64,000 nt of DNA from Lentisphaera araneosa HTCC2155 (GTDB lineage Bacteria; Verrucomicrobiota; Lentisphaeria; Lentisphaerales; Lentisphaeraceae): assembly GCF_000170755.1 (NCBI RefSeq), contig NZ_ABCK01000002.1, positions 62,001 through 126,000 of the forward strand, in the 5' to 3' direction. The first letter of the stretch is position 1; each line of letters opens with the position of its first letter. This document shows positions 17,119-26,084 of the stretch, piece after piece. The notes beneath the pieces were generated by a model that ran no database searches, was not told the DNA's origin, and worked only from the letters and a program-made list of their open reading frames with translations. The translations under genes were made by a program, and so were the position numbers.

Positions 17119-20109
17119 ATGATAAAGTTTCATTGTCAAAGTTGTCAACAAAAACTAAGTGCCCCGGAAGAATTCTCTGGCACTGATGTGCAGTGTCCAT
17201 CTTGTCATTATCTAAATACAATTCCGGAAGTCGTCGAGACCTGTGAAACGATCACTTTTAAATTCCTATGTCACTCTTGTGACCAAAAACTAAGTATTGA
17301 TACTGAACTCATTGGAACTTACATAAATTGCCCAGCTTGTTCAAGTACGATTTCTGTGCCAGATAATAATTCTTTTGAAGAGGATCTAAATAACACTCGA
17401 GTAGATGCTGAACATTCTACAAAAAGCCCAAGACCATCGAGACATAAAACGATCCGAGCTCAAAAGCTTAAAAAACAAACAAAAAGTTCCAGTAGAAAAG
17501 CCAAACACACTCGTATCAAAGCAAAGAAAAAAAGCTCAAAAGCTCCTGTTATCTCAATATTATTTATTTTAATAACTATTGGAGTTATTATTGGCTTTCA
17601 GAACTTATCAAATGAAGAAAAGCAAGTGTCTGTAGCAAATGGCTCACACTCATCATTAGATAAAGAAATTACTGCCTCCCAAAAAACCACACATGGACTA
17701 AGATCCCAAGATATACGAGCCTTAGAAAAAAAGGTACAGGGACTCAAACCCTTTTTGACAAAATATTGCTTTGAATGTCATAATGAGGAAAAAGAGAAAG
17801 GTGGAATTCGCTTAGATAACATAGATTACAAATTTAATGATTCCGCTTCTGTTCATATGTGGCAGGATGTTCTGGATGTTCTAAATATCGAAGAAATGCC
17901 TCCCGAAGACAAAGCTCAACCATCCGCTGATGAACTGACTGATTTTATTGGAGACATCGCTCAGAATATTAAATTAGCACACAAGAGATTAGCGGCGACT
18001 GGCGGAAAAATTTCAATGCGCTATCTGACCAAAAGAGAATACCTTAGCAGTGTGACAGATCTTTTCGGCGTTGACATTCCAGAAGATTTTTTACCAGACG
18101 AAGTAAGTCCTGAATTTGATACCATTGGCTCCGATCAGTATTTCTCTTTAAAGCAGTATGAGCAATTCTATAAAGCTGGCAGAAAAGTGGTCGAAACAAA
18201 TATTATCGATATAACGGCCCCTTTTGACTCCAATACCATACGGTATGATCCTGAAATACTGCCCGCGAAAAAAGCAAAAGAATATTACCTAAGGATGAAA
18301 GCCGTTAAGAAGTTAATCGAAGCTAATGCCCCGCTTTCTGAAATAACTAAGGTTGATCCCCATATCGCTGATCAAGGCCAGCTTGAAATATTTAAAAGGC
18401 GATACAACGGGAAATTGGCAAAAGCAATAAAAAAGTATAACCAAACTAATATACCAGGTGTTGCCGAAAACGTTATATATAAAAAGACCTTAAGGCCAAA
18501 TAGCCTCTATAAAGTAACTGTTACTGCTCTAAGCTTTTCAGAAAAGAAAAAAGGGAAGAAAGAGAAAACAGCAGTAGCCTATATTAATCATGAGCGTACG
18601 ACATTAAATTTCGATTCCAAGTCCGGCACAATGACTTCGTCTGAAGCAAGCTTCAAAACGGGATTATTTGATTCTAACGTACTTATTCGAATCAAAGGCC
18701 ATGAAGACGATATTTACGATTACCTTTCCTTGACGGGGCCATTTAAACTTAAAGAAAAGAAGATGACTTTCTTTAAATCCTTAGTCAGTCCGATCACTAA
18801 AAAAAGCAATGCCAGTGAAAGTGAAATTGCGGAATTGTTGACAAAATTTGCCGAAAGAGCTTTTCGTTACCAAGGAGTAGACAAAGATTATATTACTGCA
18901 TTACTCAAGTTGTATCGACTGGAAAGAGAAAATGGTAAAGACATTGGCAACTCTTTGATTGAGCCTCTTACAGCAATCCTTACGGCACCGGCATTTTTAT
19001 ATATTAAAGAGAAAAATGATGGCAAGAGAAATAAGTTAACTCAGAGCGAATTTGCAATTCGCATGGCCTATTTCTTATGGCGCGCGCCACCGGATAAAGA
19101 ACTCTATGAACTGGCAGAATCAAATAAATTATTTGCCCAAGGTGTCTTAAGAAATCAGTTTGAACGAATGCTATCATCTAATAAAGCTGATCATTTTTTA
19201 GTTGATTTTATAAATCAATGGTCGGATATAGAGCGCTTTGACGAAATTGATATTCCTGGTGACTTGGGTAAGGGCGGATTCCCTTATTCAGCACGTCGTG
19301 AAATTGGCGAATTTTTCAAAGTTTTAGTTAGAGAAAACCTGCCTGTGGATAATATGATTGCATCAGACTTTGTGGTAGCTGATCATCGGCTGTCTGGTCA
19401 CTATGGTTTCAAGAAAAAAAGTTTTAAGGGCTTCAAGAAATTTAAATTGCCAGACCTAAACTCTGAATCCTCCGTTGGTCCTCGTGGTGGAATGTTGACT
19501 CAATTTGCCTTTCTCATAATGGGTACTAATGACAGTCGTACTTCTCCCACCATTCGTGGAACACTCATTAGGGAGAAGTTTCTTTTTGACGAACCTCCAC
19601 CTCCACCTCCTAATGTTCCTGCTATTGAGCCTCCTAAGGGAGCTAAACTGACTGTGAGACAGTTGGTAGACCGTCATATGAGCATTCCTCAGTGTGCCTC
19701 CTGCCACAAAAAAATAGACCCCATTGGTTTGGGTCTAGAAAACTTTGACTACCTTGGACAATGGCGAACAGAAGAACTTATCAAAGCCGAACCGGTAAAC
19801 AACACTAGAAAAGGGAAAGCCAAGACAAAAACAACACCTCCTGAAACAGTACCCGTACTCGCGAACGGTCATTTAGACGGAGAGTCATTCAAAGATTTTA
19901 AAGGATTGCAGAGAGTCCTTTTAAAGCATAAAGACAAACTCGCCATGTCTATTTTTGAGTCAATGATGTCCTATGGTATTGGCCGAAAAATTGAGTTTGT
20001 TGATGATGCGGAGATTCAAGAGATTTTAAGCAAAATGAAAAAGAAAAATTATCCACTTAAAGAGATGGTTTTTGAAATTCTCTCTTCACAAATGTTTGCC
20101 ACTAAATAA
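17119..20109 (+). CDS. Zinc-ribbon / membrane / planctomycete-type cytochrome c fusion (DUF1587-1595-1592-1588-1585)
   Basis: A 996-residue protein. The N-terminus has two zinc ribbons (Cys 6, 9, 26, 29 and Cys 51, 54, 71, 74), a basic linker (about 103-140) and one membrane helix (142-161), so the ribbons face the cytosol. The remainder is periplasmic: a planctomycete cytochrome C domain with heme site CFECH (217-221), then the block order DUF1587, DUF1595, DUF1592, DUF1588 and DUF1585 typical of PVC multi-domain cytochromes, with a second heme site CASCH (859-863) followed by KKIDPIGLGLENFD. The family is usually paired with a DUF1552 protein, as here 16 bases downstream. The pair is believed to act in polysaccharide or sugar oxidation, but no reaction has been fixed. 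The ribbon fusion is the odd part. Confidence 0.9.
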   Translation: MIKFHCQSCQQKLSAPEEFSGTDVQCPSCHYLNTIPEVVETCETITFKFLCHSCDQKLSIDTELIGTYINCPACSSTISVPDNNSFEEDLNNTRVDAEHSTKSPRPSRHKTIRAQKLKKQTKSSSRKAKHTRIKAKKKSSKAPVISILFILITIGVIIGFQNLSNEEKQVSVANGSHSSLDKEITASQKTTHGLRSQDIRALEKKVQGLKPFLTKYCFECHNEEKEKGGIRLDNIDYKFNDSASVHMWQDVLDVLNIEEMPPEDKAQPSADELTDFIGDIAQNIKLAHKRLAATGGKISMRYLTKREYLSSVTDLFGVDIPEDFLPDEVSPEFDTIGSDQYFSLKQYEQFYKAGRKVVETNIIDITAPFDSNTIRYDPEILPAKKAKEYYLRMKAVKKLIEANAPLSEITKVDPHIADQGQLEIFKRRYNGKLAKAIKKYNQTNIPGVAENVIYKKTLRPNSLYKVTVTALSFSEKKKGKKEKTAVAYINHERTTLNFDSKSGTMTSSEASFKTGLFDSNVLIRIKGHEDDIYDYLSLTGPFKLKEKKMTFFKSLVSPITKKSNASESEIAELLTKFAERAFRYQGVDKDYITALLKLYRLERENGKDIGNSLIEPLTAILTAPAFLYIKEKNDGKRNKLTQSEFAIRMAYFLWRAPPDKELYELAESNKLFAQGVLRNQFERMLSSNKADHFLVDFINQWSDIERFDEIDIPGDLGKGGFPYSARREIGEFFKVLVRENLPVDNMIASDFVVADHRLSGHYGFKKKSFKGFKKFKLPDLNSESSVGPRGGMLTQFAFLIMGTNDSRTSPTIRGTLIREKFLFDEPPPPPPNVPAIEPPKGAKLTVRQLVDRHMSIPQCASCHKKIDPIGLGLENFDYLGQWRTEELIKAEPVNNTRKGKAKTKTTPPETVPVLANGHLDGESFKDFKGLQRVLLKHKDKLAMSIFESMMSYGIGRKIEFVDDAEIQEILSKMKKKNYPLKEMVFEILSSQMFATK

Positions 20110-20125
20110 TATATTGAGATAAATA

Positions 20126-21394
20126 ATGAGCCTAATAACAAACACATATTCACGCCGATCTTTTTTAAAGTCAGCTTCTGCCTGCCTGGCTTTACCCTAT
20201 CTCGAAACATTTGCCTCCACTGGTTCTAAAGCAACTAAAGGGCCAATAAAGAGAATGCTTTTCCTATCGCAAGGTTATGGTTTTCTTCCCTCTTTTTACC
20301 CTAAGGAAAGCGGTAAATTTTCTAAAATAGGTTTGACCGAAGGACTGTCGCCTCTCAAGAGGCATAAAGATGACATTACCCTGTTAGGAAATTTACTTAA
20401 TGTGGGAGCCGCAGGACCACATGCCGGTAGTCTGACCTTTCTAACTGGCGCCCCCCAAAGTAATAAGTTCAAAAATACGATTTCCTGTGATCAGGTTGCT
20501 GCTGAACATTTGTGCAAGAACAACAGATACGCCCACTTAACTTTGAGTACAAAAGAAAATAGCGGCCATGGTGGTTGCTTATCATTGGCCTGGAATAAGC
20601 AGGGCAGCCCAATCCCCGGTTTAAATACTTCTTTAGAACTTTATAAAAAGCTTTTTTCAGCAGATGAATCACCGGAACAGGTGAGAAGGAGAATTCAGAC
20701 GCGAAGAAGTGTACTCGATAGTTTAAAAGTAAACGCTAAGTCTATATCTCACCAGATTGCCAGAACAGACCTTGAAAAGCTCGATGAGTATTACCAAACC
20801 ATTCGACAGGTTGAGTTGGGATTGGAAAGGCAAATTAAATGGGCTAATACCCCCAAACCAAAGTCGCCGTTTGGCCATCACCCAAATTATATAGATGGAG
20901 AGGCTGAGGTTAAACTGATGTTTGACATGATTGCCCTCGCCTTCCAGACCGACCAAACACGCGTGGCAACTTACATGATGCCTTCCCAGTCGGTTCTCAG
21001 CAGTATGGGCATCACGACTCTGGTACATGCTTTGTCTCACTACAACGTTTCCGAGGAAAGAAAGCAGCAAGCGGGCCTTCGCGACAAAAAATGCACTGAG
21101 CTTTTTGCCTATCTATTGGATCGGTTGAAAGGAACTAAGGACCCTGATGGCAGGAGTGTTTACGACAGTTGCATTGTCAGTTATGGAACTAACATTAAGT
21201 CTGCTCATGGGATTAAAGGTTTTCCCTTATTTCTATCGGGAGGCGGCATTAAAAATCTTCGTCTTGGGGAAAGTATTAAACTTCCGAAAAATACGCCTTT
21301 GCAAAATGTCTGGCTCACACTTCTTCAAGAGACTGGAATTGATATCGATACTTTCAGTCACAGTACAGGACGATTAGATCAACTAATCAGCTAA
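20126..21394 (+). CDS. DUF1552 family secreted protein (partner of the DUF1592 cytochrome)
   Basis: A 422-residue protein with a twin-arginine-like signal (SRRSFLKSASACLALPYLE) and the conserved layout of DUF1552 proteins: KRMLFLSQGYGFLP, LTEGLSPLKRHKDDITLLGNL, GPHAGSLTFLTG, a central helix with LEKLDEYYQTIRQVE and the C-terminal SCIVSYGTNIKSAHG. These proteins occur next to DUF1587/1592 cytochromes in Planctomycetes, Verrucomicrobia and Lentisphaerota. The alkaline-phosphatase/sulfatase-like fold of its DUF1501 relatives suggests a hydrolase, but its substrate is unknown. The gene follows the cytochrome by 16 bases and is surely cotranscribed. Confidence 0.9.
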   Translation: MSLITNTYSRRSFLKSASACLALPYLETFASTGSKATKGPIKRMLFLSQGYGFLPSFYPKESGKFSKIGLTEGLSPLKRHKDDITLLGNLLNVGAAGPHAGSLTFLTGAPQSNKFKNTISCDQVAAEHLCKNNRYAHLTLSTKENSGHGGCLSLAWNKQGSPIPGLNTSLELYKKLFSADESPEQVRRRIQTRRSVLDSLKVNAKSISHQIARTDLEKLDEYYQTIRQVELGLERQIKWANTPKPKSPFGHHPNYIDGEAEVKLMFDMIALAFQTDQTRVATYMMPSQSVLSSMGITTLVHALSHYNVSEERKQQAGLRDKKCTELFAYLLDRLKGTKDPDGRSVYDSCIVSYGTNIKSAHGIKGFPLFLSGGGIKNLRLGESIKLPKNTPLQNVWLTLLQETGIDIDTFSHSTGRLDQLIS

Positions 21395-21441
21395 CTTTTA
21401 GAGTCACTTTTTTGTAACTTATAAACCTTAGAGCTTACTAA

Positions 21442-22076
21442 ATGAAAATGAGAACTTTTTTTATATTACTAATGTTACTAATCCATTCGGCATGGGCAAG
21501 TGATAAAAGCAGTCATACTAATTTCATCATCATTTTTTTAGATGATGCAGGATGGGAAGATTTTCAACCTTTTGGGAAAGATCATTATCTCACTCCTAAA
21601 GTCAAACAACTTGCAGATGAGGGCGGAGTTTATTCCCAATTCTATGTACCTCAAGCCGTTTGTTCTTCATCCAGAGCTGCATTGCTTAGCGGTTCATATC
21701 CAGGAAGAAACAAAGTCTTTGGTGCTCATGGCCCCAATGGCAAAGGCTTGCCAACTCAATTTGCGACCATCGCAGAACAAAATCGATGGTAAAACTAAAA
21801 AACCACATGATTATGATTTCTCAACAGAGAAATCGCTTGAAGCAATTATGACTAGCCTTGGACGCTGGAAACTCCATATCACCCCATCGCTACCGCCATA
21901 TCGACCCTGTGGGTAAAGATGGTTACGACGTAAAATACATTCGTAAAAAGCAGAAACTCGTCCTCTACGATTTAGTCAATGACCCAAAAGAATCGACTAA
22001 CCTGATTTCTAATCATCCTGAATTAGTAGATAAACTTAAAAAACCCGCTTTAAAGTATCAAAAAGAATTTCATTAG
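21442..22076 (+). pseudogene. Sulfatase pseudogene with large internal deletion
   Basis: The first 116 codons encode a normal sulfatase start: signal peptide, TNFIIIFLDDAGWEDFQPFG, formylglycine-like site CSSSR at about 72-76 (Ser in place of Pro) and LLSGSYPGR. The frame then stops at 21792, just where GKWHLG should follow. Sulfatase C-terminal sequence resumes in another frame from about 21880 to 22076 (SPHRYRHIDP, KLVLYDLVNDPKESTNLI). Some 300 codons including the second metal site are gone, so no active enzyme can be made. It lies 47 bases after the DUF1552 gene and was probably part of that operon. Confidence 0.88.
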
Positions 22077-22119
22077 AAAATTTATTTAAATTCGCTTCCA
22101 TGAGAGATAATATAAATAA

Positions 22120-22749
22120 CTAAATTAAAATTTTCTTATCAGTCTTTTCAATTTTTTTTACATCGTCTTCGACTTCTTTAGTTTTTTTGCTGTCTAAATC
22201 TTTGTTCTTTTCATTATTTTTAGAATCAATTTCAACTTCTGATTCGGCAACTTTTATAGATGATTTTTTAGATGTTTTTTTATCAGAAATATTAGAATCT
22301 ACTGCGACATTGTTTATAATTATTTCTTTAATTGAAACGAGTTGAGTGTCCTCTCTAGGAGAAATAAAAACATGTATTCGTCTCGTTTTTACATTAAATT
22401 CAGTTAAGTCAAAATTATCTGGTGAAGAGTCATTTTTTTCCAGATATCTTGGCCCAGATAATTTTTTACGCCCATTTGTTTTAAATTTAACTTCTAAGTC
22501 CTTAGGTACAGCATTCCCCCATATAATAGTCATGGATTCCAAATCTACAGCATTTGATAACTGGAGTACTAATTCAATTTTATAATCGCATTTCTTTTCC
22601 CAATGCGTCTCCAGGTCTCCATCTATTACTGGTGCTATGTTTTCCTCCCAACTTTTTTTCTTAGCAGGTGAAGCGACTGCAGAAGCTACTTCAACCGAAT
22701 AAATATTAGAAGTTAAAAGGAAAATAATTAAGCAAAACATTTTTTTCAT
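22120..22749 (-). CDS. Secreted discoidin (F5/8 type C)-like protein with charged tail
   Basis: A 209-residue protein with signal peptide (1 to about 18). Residues about 30-150 resemble a coagulation factor 5/8 type C beta-sandwich: APVIDGDLETHWE is the usual opening loop, followed by KIELVLQLSNAVDLESMTIIWG and the C-terminal VSIKEIIINN strand. The last 55 residues are almost entirely Lys, Glu, Asp and Ser. Such domains bind carbohydrate or surfaces. The gene runs opposite to its neighbours and converges on the sulfatase pseudogene with a 43-base gap. The assignment to the discoidin fold rests on pattern only. Confidence 0.6.
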   Translation of the reverse strand: MKKMFCLIIFLLTSNIYSVEVASAVASPAKKKSWEENIAPVIDGDLETHWEKKCDYKIELVLQLSNAVDLESMTIIWGNAVPKDLEVKFKTNGRKKLSGPRYLEKNDSSPDNFDLTEFNVKTRRIHVFISPREDTQLVSIKEIIINNVAVDSNISDKKTSKKSSIKVAESEVEIDSKNNEKNKDLDSKKTKEVEDDVKKIEKTDKKILI

Positions 22750-22966
22750 AAATCCACCACTATTTCAATAAATTAGTTACCATGATATACGACAAAAATT
22801 TAGCCTCCGTGTTACAAAATATAATAACTGAATTGTAGAGCTTAGCGAGAATACAACAGAAATGATCAAATTGAGCATTTTTTTAGTCAAATCGTTTCAA
22901 AACTCATAACATATTAAAAATGAACTTGTCTATAATTACAAATAAACGAACATTGGAGTCACTTTT

Positions 22967-23626
22967 ATGAAATTATTTTTAAGTCTATCACTCATTTTTG
23001 TAAGTATTCTTACTGCATCAGAAAAACCAACAGATGCTATTCAACTAATTGGTCAAGATGGAACTGTAGATCTCGTTAACGAAAAAAATCCAGAAGGCCC
23101 ACTCGGCTGGGTATTTAAAGATGGTATATTAACAGTTGGCAAAGGACATATTATTACAAAATCCCCTGTTACTAACTTCAAAGCACACTTGGAGTTCAAG
23201 GTAATCAACAAACCCAAGAAAAAGAAGAAAAACAAAAGAACTAATGATGGCAATAGTGGTGTCTATATTCAGCAACGTTATGAGATCCAAATCCTAGACT
23301 CCCATGGTCATGATGATGACTACCAAAATTATGACTGTGCCTCCATTTATAAATTTAAAAAACCAGACCAAATTGCCTGCAAGCCCGCCGGTGAATGGCA
23401 AAGCTATGACATCGAATTTCATGCTGCTAAATGGGATGGGGACAAAAAAGTGGCAAATGCTCGCCTCACCCTAATCCACAATGGTGTTAAAGTTCACGAC
23501 AATGTTGAAATTCCCGATAAAACAGGAAACGGGAAAAAAGAAACTCCTCAGGCCTTTCCACTTCGCCTTCAAGATCACGGTAATCCAGTTCAATTTAGAA
23601 ACTTCTGGCTCCAAGAAATCAAATGA
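22967..23626 (+). CDS. DUF1080 / 3-keto-disaccharide hydrolase-family secreted protein
   Basis: A 219-residue secreted protein (signal peptide 1 to about 17) with the concanavalin-like fold of the DUF1080 family: LGWVFKDGILTVGKGHIITK, FKAHLEFKV, GNSGVYIQQRYEIQILDSHG, KPAGEWQSYDIEFHAAKWD and IRLQDHGNPVQFRNFW-type ending (here PLRLQDHGNPVQFRNFWLQ). Members act on 3-keto-glycosides or bind glycans. A Lys-rich loop (KKKKKNKR) interrupts the early strands. The start has a GGAG site upstream, with a TATAAT word near 22931. It opens a three-gene operon and overlaps the cytochrome gene by four bases (ATGA), so the products likely act together in oxidative sugar breakdown. Confidence 0.88.
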   Translation: MKLFLSLSLIFVSILTASEKPTDAIQLIGQDGTVDLVNEKNPEGPLGWVFKDGILTVGKGHIITKSPVTNFKAHLEFKVINKPKKKKKNKRTNDGNSGVYIQQRYEIQILDSHGHDDDYQNYDCASIYKFKKPDQIACKPAGEWQSYDIEFHAAKWDGDKKVANARLTLIHNGVKVHDNVEIPDKTGNGKKETPQAFPLRLQDHGNPVQFRNFWLQEIK

Positions 23627-24504
23627 AACACCTACTCATGATTGCAGTAGTCTTAGCCTTTGTTATGACTTCACAGGCTAAGCCCAAGAAGAAAGGCAAG
23701 GCTGATCCCGTTGCACAAAAACTCTTCGAAACAAATTGCCTAGCCTGTCATGATCCAATAAAAATGATTGCAGGTCCCACCCTTCACGAGATCCATAAAA
23801 TTTACCAGGGGAACCCCACTGGCATCGTAACTTGGGCTAAAAAACCAGGTCGTAAGAGAACCGAAGGCATTGCGATGCCCGCAATGGCGCATATTGCCGA
23901 TGCAGATCTCAAACTCATTGCCGATTATATGCTCTACGCAGGCTCTAAAGTTTCTCGAAAAGCCCTTCGTGCCAACAATATTTTTAAAGAAGAATTAGCT
24001 AGAACTCAAAGAAGTTTTATGCCTGATTCCAGTGTTGTATCTTTTGCTCTACGATACAATGATGACCTTTCAGTTTGCTGGGATGCTGAAAAGGGAATGA
24101 CCCGCTACATCTGGAAAGGAAAAATCGATCCTCTATCTCATTTCACGGGGAACGGTAAAGTTATTCCTGCCATTGTTGGTGAAGTCATTGCTAAATCTTC
24201 CCAACAACCCTTTTCAGGACTAGAGGGAAAAATAAATTTACAAGGTTACAAAATAAATTCAGATGGTCTACCAACATTTTTCTATCAACGAGGCTCTGTA
24301 AAAATTCATGAAACTCACAGTGGTGAAAATGGGAACATAAGCTGGAGCTATAAGGTCTCTGGTCTAAGCTCACTCACTTATCAACTCCCAAAAGTTCAGG
24401 GCTACAAAGTGTCTTGTGACAAAGGTAAAAATGATAATGGTCTGGTTCTTTTGAACAAAAATGAACTTAATAATTTCACCATAAATTTAACTAAGGAGAA
24501 TTAA
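23623..24504 (+). CDS. Secreted cytochrome c with extra C-terminal domain
   Basis: A 293-residue protein. After the signal peptide (1 to about 19) comes a class I cytochrome c domain with heme site CLACH (Cys 39, Cys 42, His 43), GPTLHEI, and IAMPAMAHIADADLKLIADYMLYAG, in which the Met of AMPAM is the likely sixth heme ligand. Residues about 110-293 form a second, beta-rich domain without a recognised family; similar extensions occur in PVC operons encoding ThuA- or DUF1080-linked cytochromes. It lies between the DUF1080 gene and the beta-propeller dehydrogenase gene (1 base gap) and is a plausible electron acceptor for the latter. Confidence 0.87.
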   Translation: MKHLLMIAVVLAFVMTSQAKPKKKGKADPVAQKLFETNCLACHDPIKMIAGPTLHEIHKIYQGNPTGIVTWAKKPGRKRTEGIAMPAMAHIADADLKLIADYMLYAGSKVSRKALRANNIFKEELARTQRSFMPDSSVVSFALRYNDDLSVCWDAEKGMTRYIWKGKIDPLSHFTGNGKVIPAIVGEVIAKSSQQPFSGLEGKINLQGYKINSDGLPTFFYQRGSVKIHETHSGENGNISWSYKVSGLSSLTYQLPKVQGYKVSCDKGKNDNGLVLLNKNELNNFTINLTKEN

Positions 24505-24505
24505 T

Positions 24506-26026
24506 ATGAAATACTTATTCCTATTCATAAGCCTCCTAATTTCTGTACAACTAAGTGCCGGTTATCAAATAGAGCGAATCGACACTCCAAAAGGTGTTGA
24601 TGCCCAAATCGGTGGAATGGCATTTATGCCCGATGGGCGCTTGGCCGTATCATTCAACTACGGAAAAATTTTCACCTACAACCCAATTATTAAAGAGTGG
24701 AAACTCTTTGCAGAGGGGCTTCACCTTCCTTTGGGCATGCTGGCCATTAACAATCACGAACTCATGGTCATGCAACGCCCTGAACTAACGCGTGTGATTG
24801 ATTCAAATAAAGATGGCAAGGCTGATACATACCTGAAGTTTAACGACGATTTTGGCCTCTCCGGCAATTACCATGAATTTAATTTTGGTCCAGTCCAAGA
24901 TAGCGATGGCAACTTTTACATCGGCCTCAATGTCGCCTCAAATAACGGTGGCATTCTCGCAGAACCAAGAGGAAAATTCCTCAGCTACGACATCGAGAAA
25001 AAAAATCTTGAGGGCAAATATAACCAAAAACTCGTTAAAAAAACAGTCACTCGCATGTATAGCTGCGTCCCCTATCGCGGTTGGATTATGAAAATTGATT
25101 CCAAAGGTAATGCTACCCCCTATGCGTCTGGTGTGCGTTCTCCCAATGGCTTGGGTTTTGACCACAAAGGTCGTCTTTTTGTAAGTGATAATCAGGGAGA
25201 CTGGCTCGGAACCAGTAAGCTACATCACATCCGTGAGGGCGCCTTTCACGGTCACCCAGCATCATTAATTTGGAAGAAAAATTGGACCAAGGACCCTAAA
25301 AAAATCCCCGTAAAAGAACTCGACGAAATGCGTCAGCCCGCGGCGGCCCTCTTCCCACAAGGCATTTTAGCTAACAGCCCGACTCAACCGCTTCTCGATG
25401 ATACCAAAGGAAAATTTGGTCCATTTTCTAATCAATTGTTTGTGGGTGAAATGAACCTCAAGCGTCTCTTACGCTTCATTCCCGATGAAGTCAATGGCAC
25501 CGTTCAGGGCACCCTCATTCCATTTCTCGATGGCAATGATCTGGGAAATGGCAATAATCGCCTCGCTTTCGATAAAGACGGCGCTTTATGGGTTGGTAAG
25601 ACTCACCTCTCCTGGGCTGGCGATGAAGGCATAAAGAAAATAACCTGGGATGGCAAAACCGATTTTGATGTCCTTAGCGTTAAACAAATCCCCAATGGCT
25701 TTCGCATAAATTTCACTCAGAAACTAGACGAAAAAACAGCGTCTGAAGCATCGAATTATCTCGTCAAAAAATATCGTTTCGATTATAACTCTAAATATGG
25801 TTCGCCACGGAAAAACGAAACAAAGCTTAAGCCTTCAAAAATTAGTATAAGTCAAGATGGCATGAGTTTAGAAATAACTTTCCCAGAGTTGAGTCAAGGA
25901 CATGTCTATCAATTTGAACTAGACAAGCTCAAAAGCGCCAAGGGGCAAAACCTAGCTAGCGCATTGTTTTGCTATAACTTGATTAAAAAGCACAGTCATC
26001 CCATAAGAAATTATAATTTGGACTAA
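24506..26026 (+). CDS. Secreted beta-propeller (sorbosone/glucose dehydrogenase-like) protein
   Basis: A 506-residue protein with signal peptide (1 to about 18) and a six-bladed propeller similar to PVC membrane-bound dehydrogenases and PQQ-dependent sugar dehydrogenases: GGMAFMPDGRLAVSFNYGKI, RVIDSNKDGKADTYLKF, GVRSPNGLGFDHKGRLFVSDNQGDW and NNRLAFDKDGALWVGKTHLSW. PQQ ligands cannot be confirmed by eye. The last 100 residues form a separate beta domain. A GGAG-containing site lies 6-8 bases before ATG. As the last gene of the DUF1080-cytochrome-propeller operon it probably oxidises a sugar released outside the cell and passes electrons to the cytochrome. Confidence 0.82.
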   Translation: MKYLFLFISLLISVQLSAGYQIERIDTPKGVDAQIGGMAFMPDGRLAVSFNYGKIFTYNPIIKEWKLFAEGLHLPLGMLAINNHELMVMQRPELTRVIDSNKDGKADTYLKFNDDFGLSGNYHEFNFGPVQDSDGNFYIGLNVASNNGGILAEPRGKFLSYDIEKKNLEGKYNQKLVKKTVTRMYSCVPYRGWIMKIDSKGNATPYASGVRSPNGLGFDHKGRLFVSDNQGDWLGTSKLHHIREGAFHGHPASLIWKKNWTKDPKKIPVKELDEMRQPAAALFPQGILANSPTQPLLDDTKGKFGPFSNQLFVGEMNLKRLLRFIPDEVNGTVQGTLIPFLDGNDLGNGNNRLAFDKDGALWVGKTHLSWAGDEGIKKITWDGKTDFDVLSVKQIPNGFRINFTQKLDEKTASEASNYLVKKYRFDYNSKYGSPRKNETKLKPSKISISQDGMSLEITFPELSQGHVYQFELDKLKSAKGQNLASALFCYNLIKKHSHPIRNYNLD

Positions 26027-26084
26027 CTGAAAGTAAGTCTGACTTCATTGAGTACTTTAGATTACCACAAATAAAGGAACTACA

